Assembly: GCA_009700155.1 (NCBI GenBank) | Contig: WLMP01000006.1 | Span: 1 to 20,454, forward strand | Origin: Actinomycetota bacterium | GTDB taxonomy: Bacteria > Actinomycetota > Actinomycetes > Nanopelagicales > Nanopelagicaceae | DNA: 20,454 nucleotides | Reading direction: 5' to 3' | Shown: positions 1 through 8,516 of the stretch, one piece after another | Layout of the letters: every line of letters begins with the position of its first letter | Numbering within the stretch: the stretch's first letter is position 1 | Notes under the pieces: generated by a model | The model's input: only the letters and a program-made list of their open reading frames with translations | Told to the model about the DNA's origin: nothing | Databases searched by the model: none | Translations under genes and position numbers: made by a program

Positions 1-3000
1 ACTTCTTCATCAGTATCGCGCATTTCAATTGCAACACCCTCTGATGAAAGAACTTCAACATTTAAACAAAGTGACTGCATTTCCTTAACCAAAACCTTAA
101 ATGACTCAGGAATTCCTGGCTCTGGAATATTTTCACCCTTAACAATTGCCTCATAAACCTTTACACGACCTAACACATCGTCAGATTTAATTGTGAGTAA
201 CTCTTGTAATGTGTAGGCAGCTCCATAAGCTTCAAGTGCCCAAACTTCCATCTCACCAAATCGCTGTCCACCGAATTGTGCTTTTCCGCCCAATGGTTGT
301 TGCGTAATCATTGAGTATGGACCAGTTGAACGAGCATGGATCTTGTCATCTACTAAATGGTGCAGCTTCAAGATATACATATAACCAACAGATATTGGTT
401 GCTTGTATGGCTCGCCAGTGCGACCATCAAATAAGTTTGCTTTTCCATCGGCACCGATTAAACGCATGCCATCTTTGTTTGGCAGCGTTGAACCAAGTAG
501 GCCAGATAACTCTTCTTCTTTTGTACCATCAAATACTGGTGTTGCCACCTTGGTATTTGCAGGTGCATCAGCGAAACCGTTATCTCGTAATGATTGTTGC
601 CATGGTTCATTACCTTCTAATTTCCAACCAGATTTAGCAACCCAACCTAAGTGAGTTTCTAATACCTGACCAACATTCATACGTCCTGGTACACCAAGTG
701 GATTAAGAACAACATCAACTGGGGTTCCATCTTCTAAAAATGGCATATCTTCTACTGGTAAAATCTTAGAGATAACACCCTTGTTACCATGACGGCCAGC
801 AAGCTTGTCACCATCTTGAATTTTGCGCTTTTGTGCAACATAAACTCGAACAACTTGATTTACACCGGCTGCTAATTCAAATCCATCAGATGAATCTTGA
901 ATGCTTACGCCAATGATCTTTCCAGATTCACCGTGCGGAACTTTAAGTGAGGTATCGCGAACTTCACGTGCCTTCTCACCAAAAATTGCACGAAGTAAAC
1001 GCTCTTCTGGAGTTAGCTCGGTTTCGCCCTTAGGAGTTACTTTTCCAACCAAAATATCACCTGGCACAACATCTGCACCAACGCGAATAATTCCGCGCTC
1101 ATCAAGATCTGCTAATACCTCTTCAGAAACATTTGGAATATCACGAGTGATCTCCTCTGCTCCTAATTTTGTATCACGAGCATCAACTTCATACTCTTCA
1201 ATATGAATTGAGGTAAGCACATCATCTTGTACAAGGCGTTGTGACAGAATAATTGCATCCTCGTAGTTATGACCTTCCCAAGACATAAATGCCACAAGTA
1301 AGTTTTTACCAAGCGCCATTTCACCCATTTCGGTGCTAGCACCATCGGCAACAACTTGGCCTGGCTCAATCTTTTCACCAAGTGAAACTACAACTTTCTG
1401 GTTTCTACTAGTTCCTTGGTTTGATCTAACAAACTTCTCTACAAAGTAAGTTTCTGTTGTGCCATCATCATTTTTAACAGTAACTTGATCTGAATTAACC
1501 TCTGTAACAACTCCGGCTTTGCGGGCAAGAAGTACATCTCCAGCATCAACTGCAGCACGAAACTCCATACCAGTTCCAACTAGTGGTGCTTCAGCTCTAA
1601 CAAGTGGTACTGCTTGGCGCATCATGTTTGCACCCATAAGCGCACGGTTAGCATCATCATGCTCTAAGAAAGGAATCATTGCAGTTGCAACTGAAACCAT
1701 CTGTCTTGGAGATACATCCATGTAATCAACTTCAGATGATTGAATGTTTTCAACCTCGCCACCACGACGACGAACTAATACCCGAGGCTCTGCAAAGTGA
1801 TTGTCATCAGTTAAAGGTGCATTTGCTTGCGCAATAACATGCTCATCCTCTTCATCAGCTGTTAGGTAATCGATGCGATCAGAAACTTTGCCATCAACAA
1901 CCTTGCGATAAGGAGTTTCGATAAATCCAAATGGTGTAACTCGTGCATAAGTTGCAAGGGATCCAATCAAACCAATGTTTGGACCTTCTGGAGTTTCAAT
2001 TGGACACATACGACCATAGTGAGATGGGTGAACATCGCGAACTTCAAAACCAGCTCTTTCACGAGATAGACCGCCAGGTCCAAGTGCTGATAAACGTCGC
2101 TTGTGTGTCATACCTGAAAGTGGATTTGTTTGATCCATAAATTGTGAAAGTTGTGATGTACCAAAGAACTCTTTGATTGAGGCTACAACTGGACGGATAT
2201 TGATCAAAGTTTGTGGTGTGATTGCTTCAACATCTTGAGTAGTCATGCGCTCACGAACTACACGCTCCATACGAGATAGACCGGTACGGACCTGATTTTG
2301 AATTAACTCACCAACAGTACGAAGTCTGCGGTTTCCAAAATGGTCAATATCATCAGTTTCAACACGTACCTCTTTGCCGTACTCCATCAGCGCATCTCCG
2401 CGATGTAGTGCAACTAGATAGCGAATTGTTCCAACAATATCTTCAATAGTTAGTAGGCCACGGCTTAGATCTAACTCCATACCTAACTTCTTATTAATTT
2501 TGAAACGACCAACCTTTGCTAAGTCATATCGCTTTGGATTGAAATATAGGTTTTCAATTAAGTTTTGTGCAGCTTCTTTAGTTGGTGGTTCACCTGGACG
2601 AAGCTTGCGATAAATATCAAGTAATGCTTCATCTTGAGTTTCAACATTATCTTTCTCCAGAGTAAGTCTGATTGATTCAAACTCACCGAATTGCTCAAGA
2701 ATTTGAGCACTGCTCCAACCAAGAGCTTTTAAAAATATCGTAACTGATTGTTTACGCTTACGATCGATACGAACACCGACCATATCTTTCTTATCAACTT
2801 CAAACTCAAGCCATGCACCACGGCTAGGAATAATTTTAGTTGTAAAAATATCTTTATCAGAAGTTTTTTCAATTGTGCGTTCAAAATAAACACCAGGAGA
2901 ACGTACGATCTGTGAAACCACAACACGCTCTGTTCCATTGATAACAAAGGTTCCGCGTGGAGTCATTAATGGGAAATCACCCATGAATACTGTTTGAGAC

Positions 3001-3383
3001 TTTATCTCACCAGTAATGTTGTTAGTAAACTCTGCAGTTAAGAAAAGTGGAGCAGCGTATGTAATGTCGCGCTCTTTGCACTCTGCAATTGTGTACTTAG
3101 GTGGTTCGAATCGGTGGTCACGGAATGAAAGTGACATTGATCCTTGGAAATCTTCAATTGGTGAAATCTCTTCAAAAATTTCCTCAAGTCCAGATTGCTT
3201 TGGAACTTCGCCGCGGTTTGATTTCTCGGCATCGTTTAAGCGAGCGCGCCATGCTTCGTTACCTAGTAACCAATCAATACTTTCTAATTGAAGCGAAAGT
3301 AGATTTGGAACTTCAAGCGGTTCACGAATCTTTGCGAATGAAACACGACGTGGTGCATGAGATTTAATTTTTGAAGCGGCCAA
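1..3383 (-). CDS. rpoB: RNA polymerase beta subunit (C-terminal end cut by window edge)
   Basis: This encodes the beta subunit of RNA polymerase, which forms one side of the catalytic cleft. About 1127 residues are visible, and reading ends at ...EMRDTDEE, so only a short C-terminal tail lies outside. Recognisable blocks are the rifampicin region [19 protein letters not shown] (D417, H427 and S432 match E. coli D516, H526 and S531, all in the sensitive state), [20 protein letters not shown] just after it, and [13 protein letters not shown] near residue 855. The start is TTG at 3383: a strong GGAGG lies five bases upstream, an in-frame TGA sits five codons before it, and no ATG or GTG lies between. 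It is the last gene seen in the secE-nusG-rplKAJL block and follows rplL after 142 bases. No frameshift was noticed. Confidence 0.98.
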   Translation of the reverse strand, partial: MAASKIKSHAPRRVSFAKIREPLEVPNLLSLQLESIDWLLGNEAWRARLNDAEKSNRGEVPKQSGLEEIFEEISPIEDFQGSMSLSFRDHRFEPPKYTIAECKERDITYAAPLFLTAEFTNNITGEIKSQTVFMGDFPLMTPRGTFVINGTERVVVSQIVRSPGVYFERTIEKTSDKDIFTTKIIPSRGAWLEFEVDKKDMVGVRIDRKRKQSVTIFLKALGWSSAQILEQFGEFESIRLTLEKDNVETQDEALLDIYRKLRPGEPPTKEAAQNLIENLYFNPKRYDLAKVGRFKINKKLGMELDLSRGLLTIEDIVGTIRYLVALHRGDALMEYGKEVRVETDDIDHFGNRRLRTVGELIQNQVRTGLSRMERVVRERMTTQDVEAITPQTLINIRPVVASIKEFFGTSQLSQFMDQTNPLSGMTHKRRLSALGPGGLSRERAGFEVRDVHPSHYGRMCPIETPEGPNIGLIGSLATYARVTPFGFIETPYRKVVDGKVSDRIDYLTADEEDEHVIAQANAPLTDDNHFAEPRVLVRRRGGEVENIQSSEVDYMDVSPRQMVSVATAMIPFLEHDDANRALMGANMMRQAVPLVRAEAPLVGTGMEFRAAVDAGDVLLARKAGVVTEVNSDQVTVKNDDGTTETYFVEKFVRSNQGTSRNQKVVVSLGEKIEPGQVVADGASTEMGEMALGKNLLVAFMSWEGHNYEDAIILSQRLVQDDVLTSIHIEEYEVDARDTKLGAEEITRDIPNVSEEVLADLDERGIIRVGADVVPGDILVGKVTPKGETELTPEERLLRAIFGEKAREVRDTSLKVPHGESGKIIGVSIQDSSDGFELAAGVNQVVRVYVAQKRKIQDGDKLAGRHGNKGVISKILPVEDMPFLEDGTPVDVVLNPLGVPGRMNVGQVLETHLGWVAKSGWKLEGNEPWQQSLRDNGFADAPANTKVATPVFDGTKEEELSGLLGSTLPNKDGMRLIGADGKANLFDGRTGEPYKQPISVGYMYILKLHHLVDDKIHARSTGPYSMITQQPLGGKAQFGGQRFGEMEVWALEAYGAAYTLQELLTIKSDDVLGRVKVYEAIVKGENIPEPGIPESFKVLVKEMQSLCLNVEVLSSEGVAIEMRDTDEE

Positions 3384-3477
3384 AGTTTCCTCCAGTTGTC
3401 AACTGCGTTAAACACACGAAGACCACTAGGTCTGAGCCGCTATATGCCGTGGACCTATTGGTTTTTTCAAAATTGTG

Positions 3478-3507
3478 AAGGGGCAGAGTATCCAACCTCT
3501 GCCCCTT
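3478..3507 (-). terminator. rplL-rpoB intergenic hairpin (attenuator-like)
   Basis: A perfect 11-bp inverted repeat (AAGGGGCAGAG / CTCTGCCCCTT) with an 8-nt loop lies 18 bases after the rplL stop. The following bases are CACAATTTT, so the U-tract is displaced and short. Partial termination between rplL and rpoB is established in other bacteria, where it keeps beta-subunit output below that of L7/L12. I infer a leaky terminator or an RNA-processing hairpin rather than an operon end, since no convincing new promoter is seen before rpoB. Confidence 0.55.
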
Positions 3508-3525
3508 CTGTCTAATTCAGGGTTC

Positions 3526-3912
3526 TTACTTGATTGTGACCTTTGCGCCTGCAGCCTCAAAAGCAGCTTTTGCCTTATCGGCAGTTGCCTTATCAGCCTT
3601 CTCAAGCAGGGTTGCTGGGGTGGCATCAACTAGATCTTTTGCCTCTTTTAGGCCAAGACTTGAGTTAAGTGCACGTACCTCTTTGATAACTGCAATCTTC
3701 TGTGAGCCAGCATCTTCAAGAATAATTGTGAACTCATCTTGAGCAGCATCAGCAGCAGCGCCACCAGCGGCTCCGCCAGCAGCAGCAACAGCAACTGGTG
3801 CAGCAGCTGTTACATCAAACTCAGTTTCAAATGCTTTTACAAACTCTGTTAGCTCAACCAAAGACATATCTTTGAACTGACCTAATAGATCTACAGTGTT
3901 TAGCTTTGCCAT
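3526..3912 (-). CDS. rplL: Ribosomal protein L7/L12 (bL12)
   Basis: This 128-residue protein is the flexible stalk component of the 50S subunit that recruits translational GTPases. Residues 1 to about 35 are the N-terminal dimerisation domain that binds L10. An Ala/Gly-rich hinge follows at about 36-58. The C-terminal globular domain starts at [11 protein letters not shown] and includes [25 protein letters not shown], ending in AGAKVTIK. Length fits the family. The ATG at 3912 is preceded by AAAGGAAAG. It lies 65 bases after rplJ, the usual order, with a hairpin in that gap. Confidence 0.98.
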   Translation of the reverse strand: MAKLNTVDLLGQFKDMSLVELTEFVKAFETEFDVTAAAPVAVAAAGGAAGGAAADAAQDEFTIILEDAGSQKIAVIKEVRALNSSLGLKEAKDLVDATPATLLEKADKATADKAKAAFEAAGAKVTIK

Positions 3913-3934
3913 GTTCTTTCCTTTTCTTCTAATC

Positions 3935-3976
3935 CCGACTCCAACTCTTGGTATGAGTACGGGGGTTGGGGGTCGG
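3935..3976 (-). other. Strong hairpin in rplJ-rplL gap
   Basis: On the minus strand CCGAC and CCAAC pair with GTTGG and GTCGG further on, giving two 5-bp helices separated by a CC/A internal loop and capped by a 19-nt loop. It begins directly after the rplJ stop codon and ends about 22 bases before the rplL start. No U-tract follows, so it is unlikely to terminate. A role in mRNA processing or stability, which could help raise L12 output over L10, is inference only. Confidence 0.5.
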
Positions 3977-3977
3977 T

Positions 3978-4619
3978 TTAGTTTTCTGTGCTTTCAGCAG
4001 CTGGTGCTGCTTCGGCGACAACTTCTGGTGCTGCTTCTTGAGCAACTACTTCTTCAACCTTTTCTTCAACTACTGCCTCAGTAACAGCTTCAGCAACTGG
4101 TGCTTCTACTTTAACTTCAGCAACTGGTGCTGGTGCACCAGCCTCCATCTTGATGCGTAGTGCATCAAAGACTCGAGCAGCTTTAGCGATTGAACCTTTC
4201 ATAGCGCCAGCAATCTTGGCAAGCAGAACTTCGCGAGATTCAAGATTAGCTAATTGCATAATCTCGGCAGTTGTTACTGCCTTACCCTCAAAGATTCCAC
4301 CCTTAATAACTAGCATTGGGTTTTCTTTTGAAAAATCTCTTAATGCTTTAGCAGCATCAATTGGATCACCTTTAATAAATGCAACAGCAGATGGACCAGC
4401 AAGTAATGCTGGATCTAAATCTACGCCCGCCTCTTTAGCGGCAAGTTTTGTTAAGGTGTTTTTAACTACGGAGTACTTGTTTTTAGTACCAAGTGAGCGG
4501 CGTAGTTGTTTCATTAAACCAACTGAAAGTCCGCGGTACTCAGTTAGTACAGTTGCATTTGCGGTGCGGAAATCTTCAGCGATCTCTGCCACAGCAGCTG
4601 TCTTCTCAGGGGTTGCCAT
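3978..4619 (-). CDS. rplJ: Ribosomal protein L10 (uL10) with acidic C-terminal tail
   Basis: L10 is the base of the ribosomal stalk; it binds 23S rRNA and several L12 dimers, and it represses its own mRNA through the leader upstream. The protein opens [20 protein letters not shown], followed by the [16 protein letters not shown] motif and [13 protein letters not shown], with the L12-binding alpha-helix near residues 130-165. At 213 residues it is about 40 longer than usual. The excess is a low-complexity tail from about residue 170 to 213 rich in Ala, Glu, Val and Pro. The ATG at 4619 follows AAAGGATG. It is the third of four consecutive large-subunit protein genes. Confidence 0.97.
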   Translation of the reverse strand: MATPEKTAAVAEIAEDFRTANATVLTEYRGLSVGLMKQLRRSLGTKNKYSVVKNTLTKLAAKEAGVDLDPALLAGPSAVAFIKGDPIDAAKALRDFSKENPMLVIKGGIFEGKAVTTAEIMQLANLESREVLLAKIAGAMKGSIAKAARVFDALRIKMEAGAPAPVAEVKVEAPVAEAVTEAVVEEKVEEVVAQEAAPEVVAEAAPAAESTEN

Positions 4620-4640
4620 TTGGCATCCTTTCTAAATAAG

Positions 4641-4671
4641 AAAAACCTCGGCGCATAAATGCACACGAGGT
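4641..4671 (-). terminator. Intrinsic terminator in the rplJ leader
   Basis: On the minus strand ACCTCG, a one-base bulge and GTGC pair with GCGC and CGAGGT around an ATTTAT hexaloop, a 10-bp helix followed directly by TTTTTCTTATTT. It ends about 20 bases before the rplJ start. A full terminator inside the operon, ahead of rplJ, is best read as the off state of an attenuator, as known for the Bacillus subtilis rplJL leader. Confidence 0.75.
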
Positions 4672-4690
4672 AATCGTTGGCACCTATGCG
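4652..4690 (-). promoter_or_regulatory. Candidate antiterminator pairing in the rplJ leader
   Basis: The minus-strand segment CGCATAGGTGC (4690-4680) can pair along all 11 positions, two of them G-U, with GCATTTATGCG (4662-4652) across a 17-nt loop. The second arm is the top of the terminator helix, so the two structures exclude each other. The first arm is also part of the conserved L10-leader sequence, which would let L10 binding favour the terminator. The pairing is visible; the switch is inferred. Confidence 0.5.
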
Positions 4691-4792
4691 GGTTGTTTTT
4701 AAACAATTACCTTTTAAAGATTTCCTTTAAAAGACCTGCAGTCTTTGGTTTCATCAATCTAGCTAATCTCTTAACCTGACTGAATAAGCCAA

Positions 4793-4814
4793 GGGTAGGC
4801 CTTTAGGCCCACCC
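4793..4814 (-). terminator. Hairpin after rplA
   Basis: GGGTGGGCC and GGCCTACCC form a 9-bp helix with one G-U pair and a TAAA loop, 16 bases past the rplA stop. The tail is only TTGGCTTATT, so termination is probably weak. It may separate rplKA from the rplJ leader or protect the rplA 3' end. Confidence 0.4.
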
Positions 4815-4830
4815 AAGTCAAAATAAGTTC

Positions 4831-5541
4831 CTACTGGATCTGTGGTCCACCATCACGAGAGATAGAGGTATCAATTTTGATTCCTGGGCTCATTGTTGAA
4901 GAAATCGTGGCAGATTTAATAAATCGACCCTTTGAAGATGCTGGCTTAGCACGCATTACTTCTTCAATTGCAGCGGCATAGTTTTCAGCTAATTGCTCAG
5001 CAGTAAATGAAACCTTTCCAATTACAAAGTGAAGGTTTGCATTCTTATCGATTCTAAACTCAATCTTTCCACCTTTAATATCTGTAACTGCTTTTGCAAC
5101 ATCAGTGGTTACAGTTCCAGTCTTTGGGTTTGGCATCAAACCGCGAGGTCCTAGAACCTTTCCTAGTCGACCGACCTTTCCCATTAACTCTGGAGTTGAA
5201 ACAACTGCGTCATAATCCAAACGACCTTTTGAAACTTCATCAATTAATTCATCGGCGCCAACAATATCTGCACCAGCAGCACGTGCTTCTTCAGCTCGCT
5301 CGCCACCTGCGAAAACTAATACTCGAGCAGTTTTTCCAGTTCCATGTGGCAGGTTAACTGTTGAGCGGATTGCTTGATCAGCTTTCTTTGGATCCACACC
5401 TAGGAAAAGTGCAACATCAACTGTTGAGTCATATTTAACAGTTGAGGTCTCTTTAACTAACTTCATGGCCTCACCTGGTAGATAAAGATTGTCTAACTTA
5501 ATCTTTTCCGCCGCGGCCTTATATTTCTTGCTTCGCTTCAT
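4831..5541 (-). CDS. rplA: Ribosomal protein L1 (uL1)
   Basis: L1 forms the mobile stalk at the E site of the 50S subunit and represses its own operon by binding mRNA. The 236-residue length is typical. Visible motifs are [14 protein letters not shown] at the start, [26 protein letters not shown] at about residues 64-70, VLVFAGGE, the signature [25 protein letters not shown] in the middle, and [17 protein letters not shown] followed by SPGIKID near the end. The ATG at 5541 has GAGGAG seven bases upstream. It follows rplK after 89 bases that hold a candidate L1-binding hairpin and a perfect inverted repeat. Confidence 0.98.
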   Translation of the reverse strand: MKRSKKYKAAAEKIKLDNLYLPGEAMKLVKETSTVKYDSTVDVALFLGVDPKKADQAIRSTVNLPHGTGKTARVLVFAGGERAEEARAAGADIVGADELIDEVSKGRLDYDAVVSTPELMGKVGRLGKVLGPRGLMPNPKTGTVTTDVAKAVTDIKGGKIEFRIDKNANLHFVIGKVSFTAEQLAENYAAAIEEVMRAKPASSKGRFIKSATISSTMSPGIKIDTSISRDGGPQIQ

Positions 5542-5559
5542 TTCTTCTCCTCTTAGTTA

Positions 5560-5583
5560 AATCTTGAAAGGACTTTCAAGATT
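5560..5583 (-). repeat. Perfect inverted repeat between rplK and rplA
   Basis: Two exact 11-base arms (AATCTTGAAAG and CTTTCAAGATT) are separated by two bases; as RNA this allows a 10-bp helix with a 4-nt loop. It sits 18 bases before the rplA start and has no following U-tract. It may be part of the L1 control region or a processing site. Confidence 0.6.
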
Positions 5584-5589
5584 GGGGTT

Positions 5590-5621
5590 GTGGTGATTAC
5601 GAACCAGCGAGGTTCTCCCAC
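5590..5621 (-). promoter_or_regulatory. Candidate L1-binding mRNA hairpin upstream of rplA
   Basis: On the minus strand GTGG pairs with CCAC and AACC with GGTT, enclosing an asymmetric internal loop of GAG against CGTAATCA and a TCGCT loop. A GUGGGAG strand facing an A/U-rich strand that ends in ACCAC resembles the L1-binding site of 23S rRNA and of L1 operon mRNAs. Its place just before rplA fits autorepression. The identification rests on this likeness from memory, not on an alignment. Confidence 0.42.
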
Positions 5622-5630
5622 GTTTGTTAT

Positions 5631-6062
5631 TTAGTTAGAGACAGTAATACCCATTGATCTGGCAGTACCGGCAATAATTCTTGAAGCCATCTCTAAGTCA
5701 TTAGCATTTAGATCCACCATCTTTTGCTTGGCGATATCTTCAACCTGTGCCTTAGTTAGATTTGCAACCTTATCTTTGTGAGGGATAGCAGATCCCTTTT
5801 CAATTCCAGCAGCTTTTAGAATCAATCGAGAAGCTGGTGGGGTCTTAGTAATAAATGTAAATGAACGATCTTCAAAAACTGTGATTTCAACTGGGATGAT
5901 GTTTCCCTTTTGGCTTTCAGTAGCTGCGTTATAAGCCTTAACGAAATCCATGATGTTCACACCGTGTTGACCAAGAGCAGGACCAACTGGTGGTGCAGGT
6001 GTGGCAGCTCCAGCCTGGATCTGCAACTTAATCAGTGCGGTTACCTTCTTCTTCGGTGCCAT
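5631..6062 (-). CDS. rplK: Ribosomal protein L11 (uL11)
   Basis: L11 is part of the GTPase-associated centre of the 50S subunit, binding 23S rRNA helices 43-44. The 143-residue protein has the usual two domains: an N-terminal domain with [29 protein letters not shown] (about residues 12-40, with the proline helix that contacts thiostrepton-class drugs) and a C-terminal rRNA-binding domain from about residue 70 ([21 protein letters not shown] ... [10 protein letters not shown]). The ATG at 6062 follows AAAAGGAAA. It lies 22 bases after nusG in the same operon. Confidence 0.98.
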   Translation of the reverse strand: MAPKKKVTALIKLQIQAGAATPAPPVGPALGQHGVNIMDFVKAYNAATESQKGNIIPVEITVFEDRSFTFITKTPPASRLILKAAGIEKGSAIPHKDKVANLTKAQVEDIAKQKMVDLNANDLEMASRIIAGTARSMGITVSN

Positions 6063-6084
6063 ATTTTTTCCTTTTCTCTACTTG

Positions 6085-6798
6085 TTAAATCTTTTGGACT
6101 TGGTGGAATGAAAGTTCGACTGGAGTCTCGCGACCAAAAATCGATACTAAAACTTTTAGTTTTGCTTGCTCAGGCATAATTTCAGAGATAGTTGCAGGTA
6201 ATGTCGCAAATGGACCATCCATAACAGTTATGGATTCTCCAATTGAGTAATCGACATCCTTCATCTCTATCTTGCCACCCTTCTTTAATGGGCGCGGAGC
6301 TAAAATATTTTCAACCTCAGGAAGTGTTAGAGGTGATGGGTGATGGGCGTTGCCAACAAATCCAGTTACACCAGGAGTGTTTCTAACACATGACCAAGAC
6401 TCATCAGTTAATTCCATTCTGACCAAAACATAACCTGGAAATACATTGCGCTTAACAACTTTGATAGAACCATTCTTAAGCTCTCGAACCTCTTCTTCAG
6501 GTACTTCAATTTGGAAAATGAAATCTTCCATGTTTAAAGATTGAATTCGGTTCACTAAATTTCCTTTTACCTTTTTTTCATATCCGGCGTATGAATGAAC
6601 AACGAACCACTCACCTGGTGCGCTTCGAAGTGCGGCACGAAACTCAGCATTCTCATCATTTTCTTCAGTTGTTGTTTCTTCAACTACATCCTCTATTACA
6701 GCAACTACGCTCTCTTCAATTACTGGAGCAGACTCGTTTACTGCAAGTGCAGCCTCAAATGCATCCACTGGTGGATTAGCAGGCGTTTCAATTGACAT
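6085..6798 (-). CDS. nusG: Transcription antitermination/termination factor NusG
   Basis: NusG binds RNA polymerase and links it to Rho and to the ribosome. This 237-residue protein has an acidic N-terminal extension (about residues 1-55, Glu/Val-rich), an NGN domain beginning [20 protein letters not shown] (about residue 61) and containing [12 protein letters not shown], and a C-terminal KOW domain starting near [18 protein letters not shown] (about residue 186) and ending in FHQVQKI. The acidic extension is usual in actinobacterial NusG, which is near this length, whereas the Escherichia coli protein is about 180 residues. The ATG at 6798 follows AAAGGAAAACCT. It sits 17 bases after secE, the normal order. 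Confidence 0.97.
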   Translation of the reverse strand: MSIETPANPPVDAFEAALAVNESAPVIEESVVAVIEDVVEETTTEENDENAEFRAALRSAPGEWFVVHSYAGYEKKVKGNLVNRIQSLNMEDFIFQIEVPEEEVRELKNGSIKVVKRNVFPGYVLVRMELTDESWSCVRNTPGVTGFVGNAHHPSPLTLPEVENILAPRPLKKGGKIEMKDVDYSIGESITVMDGPFATLPATISEIMPEQAKLKVLVSIFGRETPVELSFHQVQKI

Positions 6799-6815
6799 AG
6801 GTTTTCCTTTTCGCC

Positions 6816-7040
6816 TTATCCAAATATCCAGAAAGTAATTCTTGTTAAAACTAAATCAAATATAGAAACTACCAAAATAACAAAGGTAACGAAAACTAAA
6901 ACTACAGCGGTATAAGTTGTTAACTGATTACGAGTTGGCCAAACAACTTTAGATAACTCAGAAATTACTTGACGGTAGAACATAGCAATGCGACCAAAGA
7001 ACCCTTTGGCCTCTTCAGTTGAGACGATCTCTTCGCTCAT
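6816..7040 (-). CDS. secE: Preprotein translocase subunit SecE
   Basis: SecE clamps the SecY channel of the general secretion pathway in the inner membrane. The protein is 74 residues, the short single-span form found in Gram-positive bacteria. It has a cytoplasmic amphipathic part with the family motif [18 protein letters not shown] at about residues 28-45, then a single membrane segment ([21 protein letters not shown], roughly 45-66). The ATG at 7040 has AAAGGAAAAGG upstream. It follows tRNA-Trp by 51 bases, so the two are probably co-transcribed with the rest of the block. Confidence 0.95.
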   Translation of the reverse strand: MSEEIVSTEEAKGFFGRIAMFYRQVISELSKVVWPTRNQLTTYTAVVLVFVTFVILVVSIFDLVLTRITFWIFG

Positions 7041-7091
7041 CTACCTTTTCCTTTCTTCGCTGTACTTTAAAACTTTTAATAAAACATCTTG

Positions 7092-7165
7092 CAGGGCAGG
7101 AGGGACTCGAACCCCCAACCGGCCGCTTTGGAGACGGCAACTCTAGCCAATTGAGCTACTGCCCT
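7092..7165 (-). tRNA. trpT: tRNA-Trp (CCA anticodon)
   Basis: The 74-nt cloverleaf has a perfect acceptor stem AGGGCAG / CTGCCCT, anticodon loop CTCCAAA with anticodon CCA, T-loop TTCGAGT and discriminator G. The 3' CCA is not encoded (CAA follows). tRNA-Trp directly upstream of secE is common in actinobacteria. Confidence 0.96.
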
Positions 7166-7283
7166 TTGTCCCGAATTAGGCATGAAAAATCATGACCTAA
7201 TACAAGCGCCGGGTGCGAAAGTGTAGAGGAGGCGACGTGAGAAGGTAAAACTGGGATAAAAATGAAGCCACTTTTAGGCGTAG
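7166..7283. other. Divergent intergenic region between tRNA-Trp and aspC
   Basis: These 118 bases must contain the start signals of the tRNA-Trp/secE-rpoB block (leftward) and of aspC (rightward). An imperfect inverted repeat, TTAGGCATGA / TCATGACCTAA, lies at 7176-7200. I could not place a convincing -35/-10 pair with normal spacing on either strand, and no ribosome binding site precedes aspC. Confidence 0.4.
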
Positions 7284-8516
7284 ATGGCAGACTGTCCCCC
7301 CATGGGCGCATCAGAGAAATCCAGAGTATCAAAGCGAATAGCTGCGATTGCAGAATCTGCGACATTAGCTGTCGATAGTAAAGCTAAGGCGTTGAAGGCT
7401 GCTGGAAAACCTGTAATTGGTTTTGGTGCTGGTGAACCAGATTTTCCAACACCTGAATACATTGTTAATGCCGCAATTGAAGCTGCAAAAAATCCTGCTA
7501 ATCATCGCTATACACCAACACCAGGATTACCAGATTTAAGAGAAGCAATTGTTAATAAAACTAAACGTGATTCTAATTATGAAATTACAGTAGACCAAGT
7601 TTTGGTTACAAATGGTGGTAAACAATCTGTTTATCAATCTTTTGCATCAATTTTAGATCCAGGTGATGAAGTAATTCTGCCATCTCCATTTTGGACCACA
7701 TATCCTGAGTGCATCAAATTAGCTGGCGGAGTTTCCGTAGAAGTATTTGCGGATGAATCTCAAAACTATCTTGTATCTGTTGCGCAATTAGAAAAAGCTT
7801 TAACTCCTAAAACTAAGGTCTTGCTTTTCTGTTCACCATCTAATCCAACTGGCTCAGTTTATTCTCCTGAACAGGTAAAAGAGATAGGACAATGGGCTTT
7901 AAAGAATAATCTGTGGGTTATAACAGATGAGATATACGAACATCTACTTTATGACGGTGCTACAGCACCAAGTATTTGTGTTGCAGTACCAGAGCTTGCA
8001 GATCGAACAATCATCATTAATGGAGTTGCGAAAACTTATGCAATGACTGGCTGGCGAGTAGGTTGGATGATTGGTCCAAAGGATGTAATTAAGGCAGCAA
8101 CTAATTTACAATCACACCTATCTTCAAATGTTTCAAATGTTTCACAGCGCGCTGCAATTGCAGCTCTAAATGGTGATCTGTCTGCTGTTCATAAAATGGG
8201 AGAAGCCTTTGATAGAAGGCGTAAATTAATTGTGAAATTGTTAAATGAAATTCCTGGTGTTACCTGCCCAACTCCAACTGGTGCGTTTTATGTCTATCCA
8301 TCAGTAAAGGCATTACTTGGTAAGGAGATTAGAGGTAAAAGACCTAAGACCTCAGCTGAGTTAGCAACATTGATTTTAGAAGAAGCTGAAGTAGCAGCAG
8401 TGCCCGGTGAAGCATTTGGGCCATCTGGTTATTTGCGATTTTCATATGCATTAGGTGATGAAGACATTATTGAAGGAATTGCAAGGGTTAAAAAACTACT
8501 AAGTGAAGCAATTTAA
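7284..8516 (+). CDS. aspC: Class I/II PLP-dependent aminotransferase (aspartate aminotransferase type)
   Basis: This fold-type I enzyme probably interconverts aspartate and 2-oxoglutarate with oxaloacetate and glutamate in the cytoplasm. It has 410 residues. Motifs are [12 protein letters not shown] (47-57), SNPTG (N187), the cofactor aspartate in TDEIYE (D215), the PLP lysine in [16 protein letters not shown] (K250) with R258, and the substrate-carboxylate arginine in GYLRFSYA near the C-terminus. The start is uncertain. ATG 7284 and ATG 7302 are both in frame and neither has a Shine-Dalgarno sequence; homologous N-termini would fit either. Its 3' end overlaps murB, convergent, by four bases. 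The place between secE and murB matches other actinobacteria. Substrate specificity within the family (aspartate, or aromatic or other amino acids) is not proven by sequence. Confidence 0.92.
   Translation: MADCPPMGASEKSRVSKRIAAIAESATLAVDSKAKALKAAGKPVIGFGAGEPDFPTPEYIVNAAIEAAKNPANHRYTPTPGLPDLREAIVNKTKRDSNYEITVDQVLVTNGGKQSVYQSFASILDPGDEVILPSPFWTTYPECIKLAGGVSVEVFADESQNYLVSVAQLEKALTPKTKVLLFCSPSNPTGSVYSPEQVKEIGQWALKNNLWVITDEIYEHLLYDGATAPSICVAVPELADRTIIINGVAKTYAMTGWRVGWMIGPKDVIKAATNLQSHLSSNVSNVSQRAAIAALNGDLSAVHKMGEAFDRRRKLIVKLLNEIPGVTCPTPTGAFYVYPSVKALLGKEIRGKRPKTSAELATLILEEAEVAAVPGEAFGPSGYLRFSYALGDEDIIEGIARVKKLLSEAI

Larger units (their letters stand above)
4636..4760 (-). ncRNA. L10 leader (r-protein autoregulatory RNA)
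   Basis: The minus strand contains ACCAAAGACTGCAGG (4749-4735) and later CCCGCATAGGTGCC, which I recognise as the two conserved ends of the widespread L10 leader. Between them is a perfect 9-bp hairpin, CTTTTAAAG / CTTTAAAAG with a 5-nt loop (4711-4733). In this family the L10(L12)4 complex binds the leader and represses rplJ and rplL. The position directly upstream of rplJ fits, and here the leader ends in a terminator. The outer boundaries are approximate. Confidence 0.75.

Noticed and set aside
2087-2172. Possible rifampicin-resistance substitutions in rpoB
   Set aside because: The key positions equivalent to E. coli Q513, D516, H526, R529 and S531 are all the sensitive residues.
311-3367. 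Several open frames of 60-110 codons on both strands inside 1-3383
   Set aside because: They are out-of-frame shadows of rpoB, which is continuous across the whole stretch and has clear family motifs; none has a ribosome binding site or recognisable product.
3896-4160. Leu- and Phe-rich plus-strand frames that look like membrane peptides
   Set aside because: They are the reverse strand of the Ala/Glu/Val-rich tail of rplJ and the rplL start; the hydrophobic look comes from complementing GAA/GCA codons.
7166-7203. TTGTCC and TAATAC as a promoter for aspC
   Set aside because: The spacer would be about 25-26 bases, far outside the usual 16-19, and no other -35 fits.
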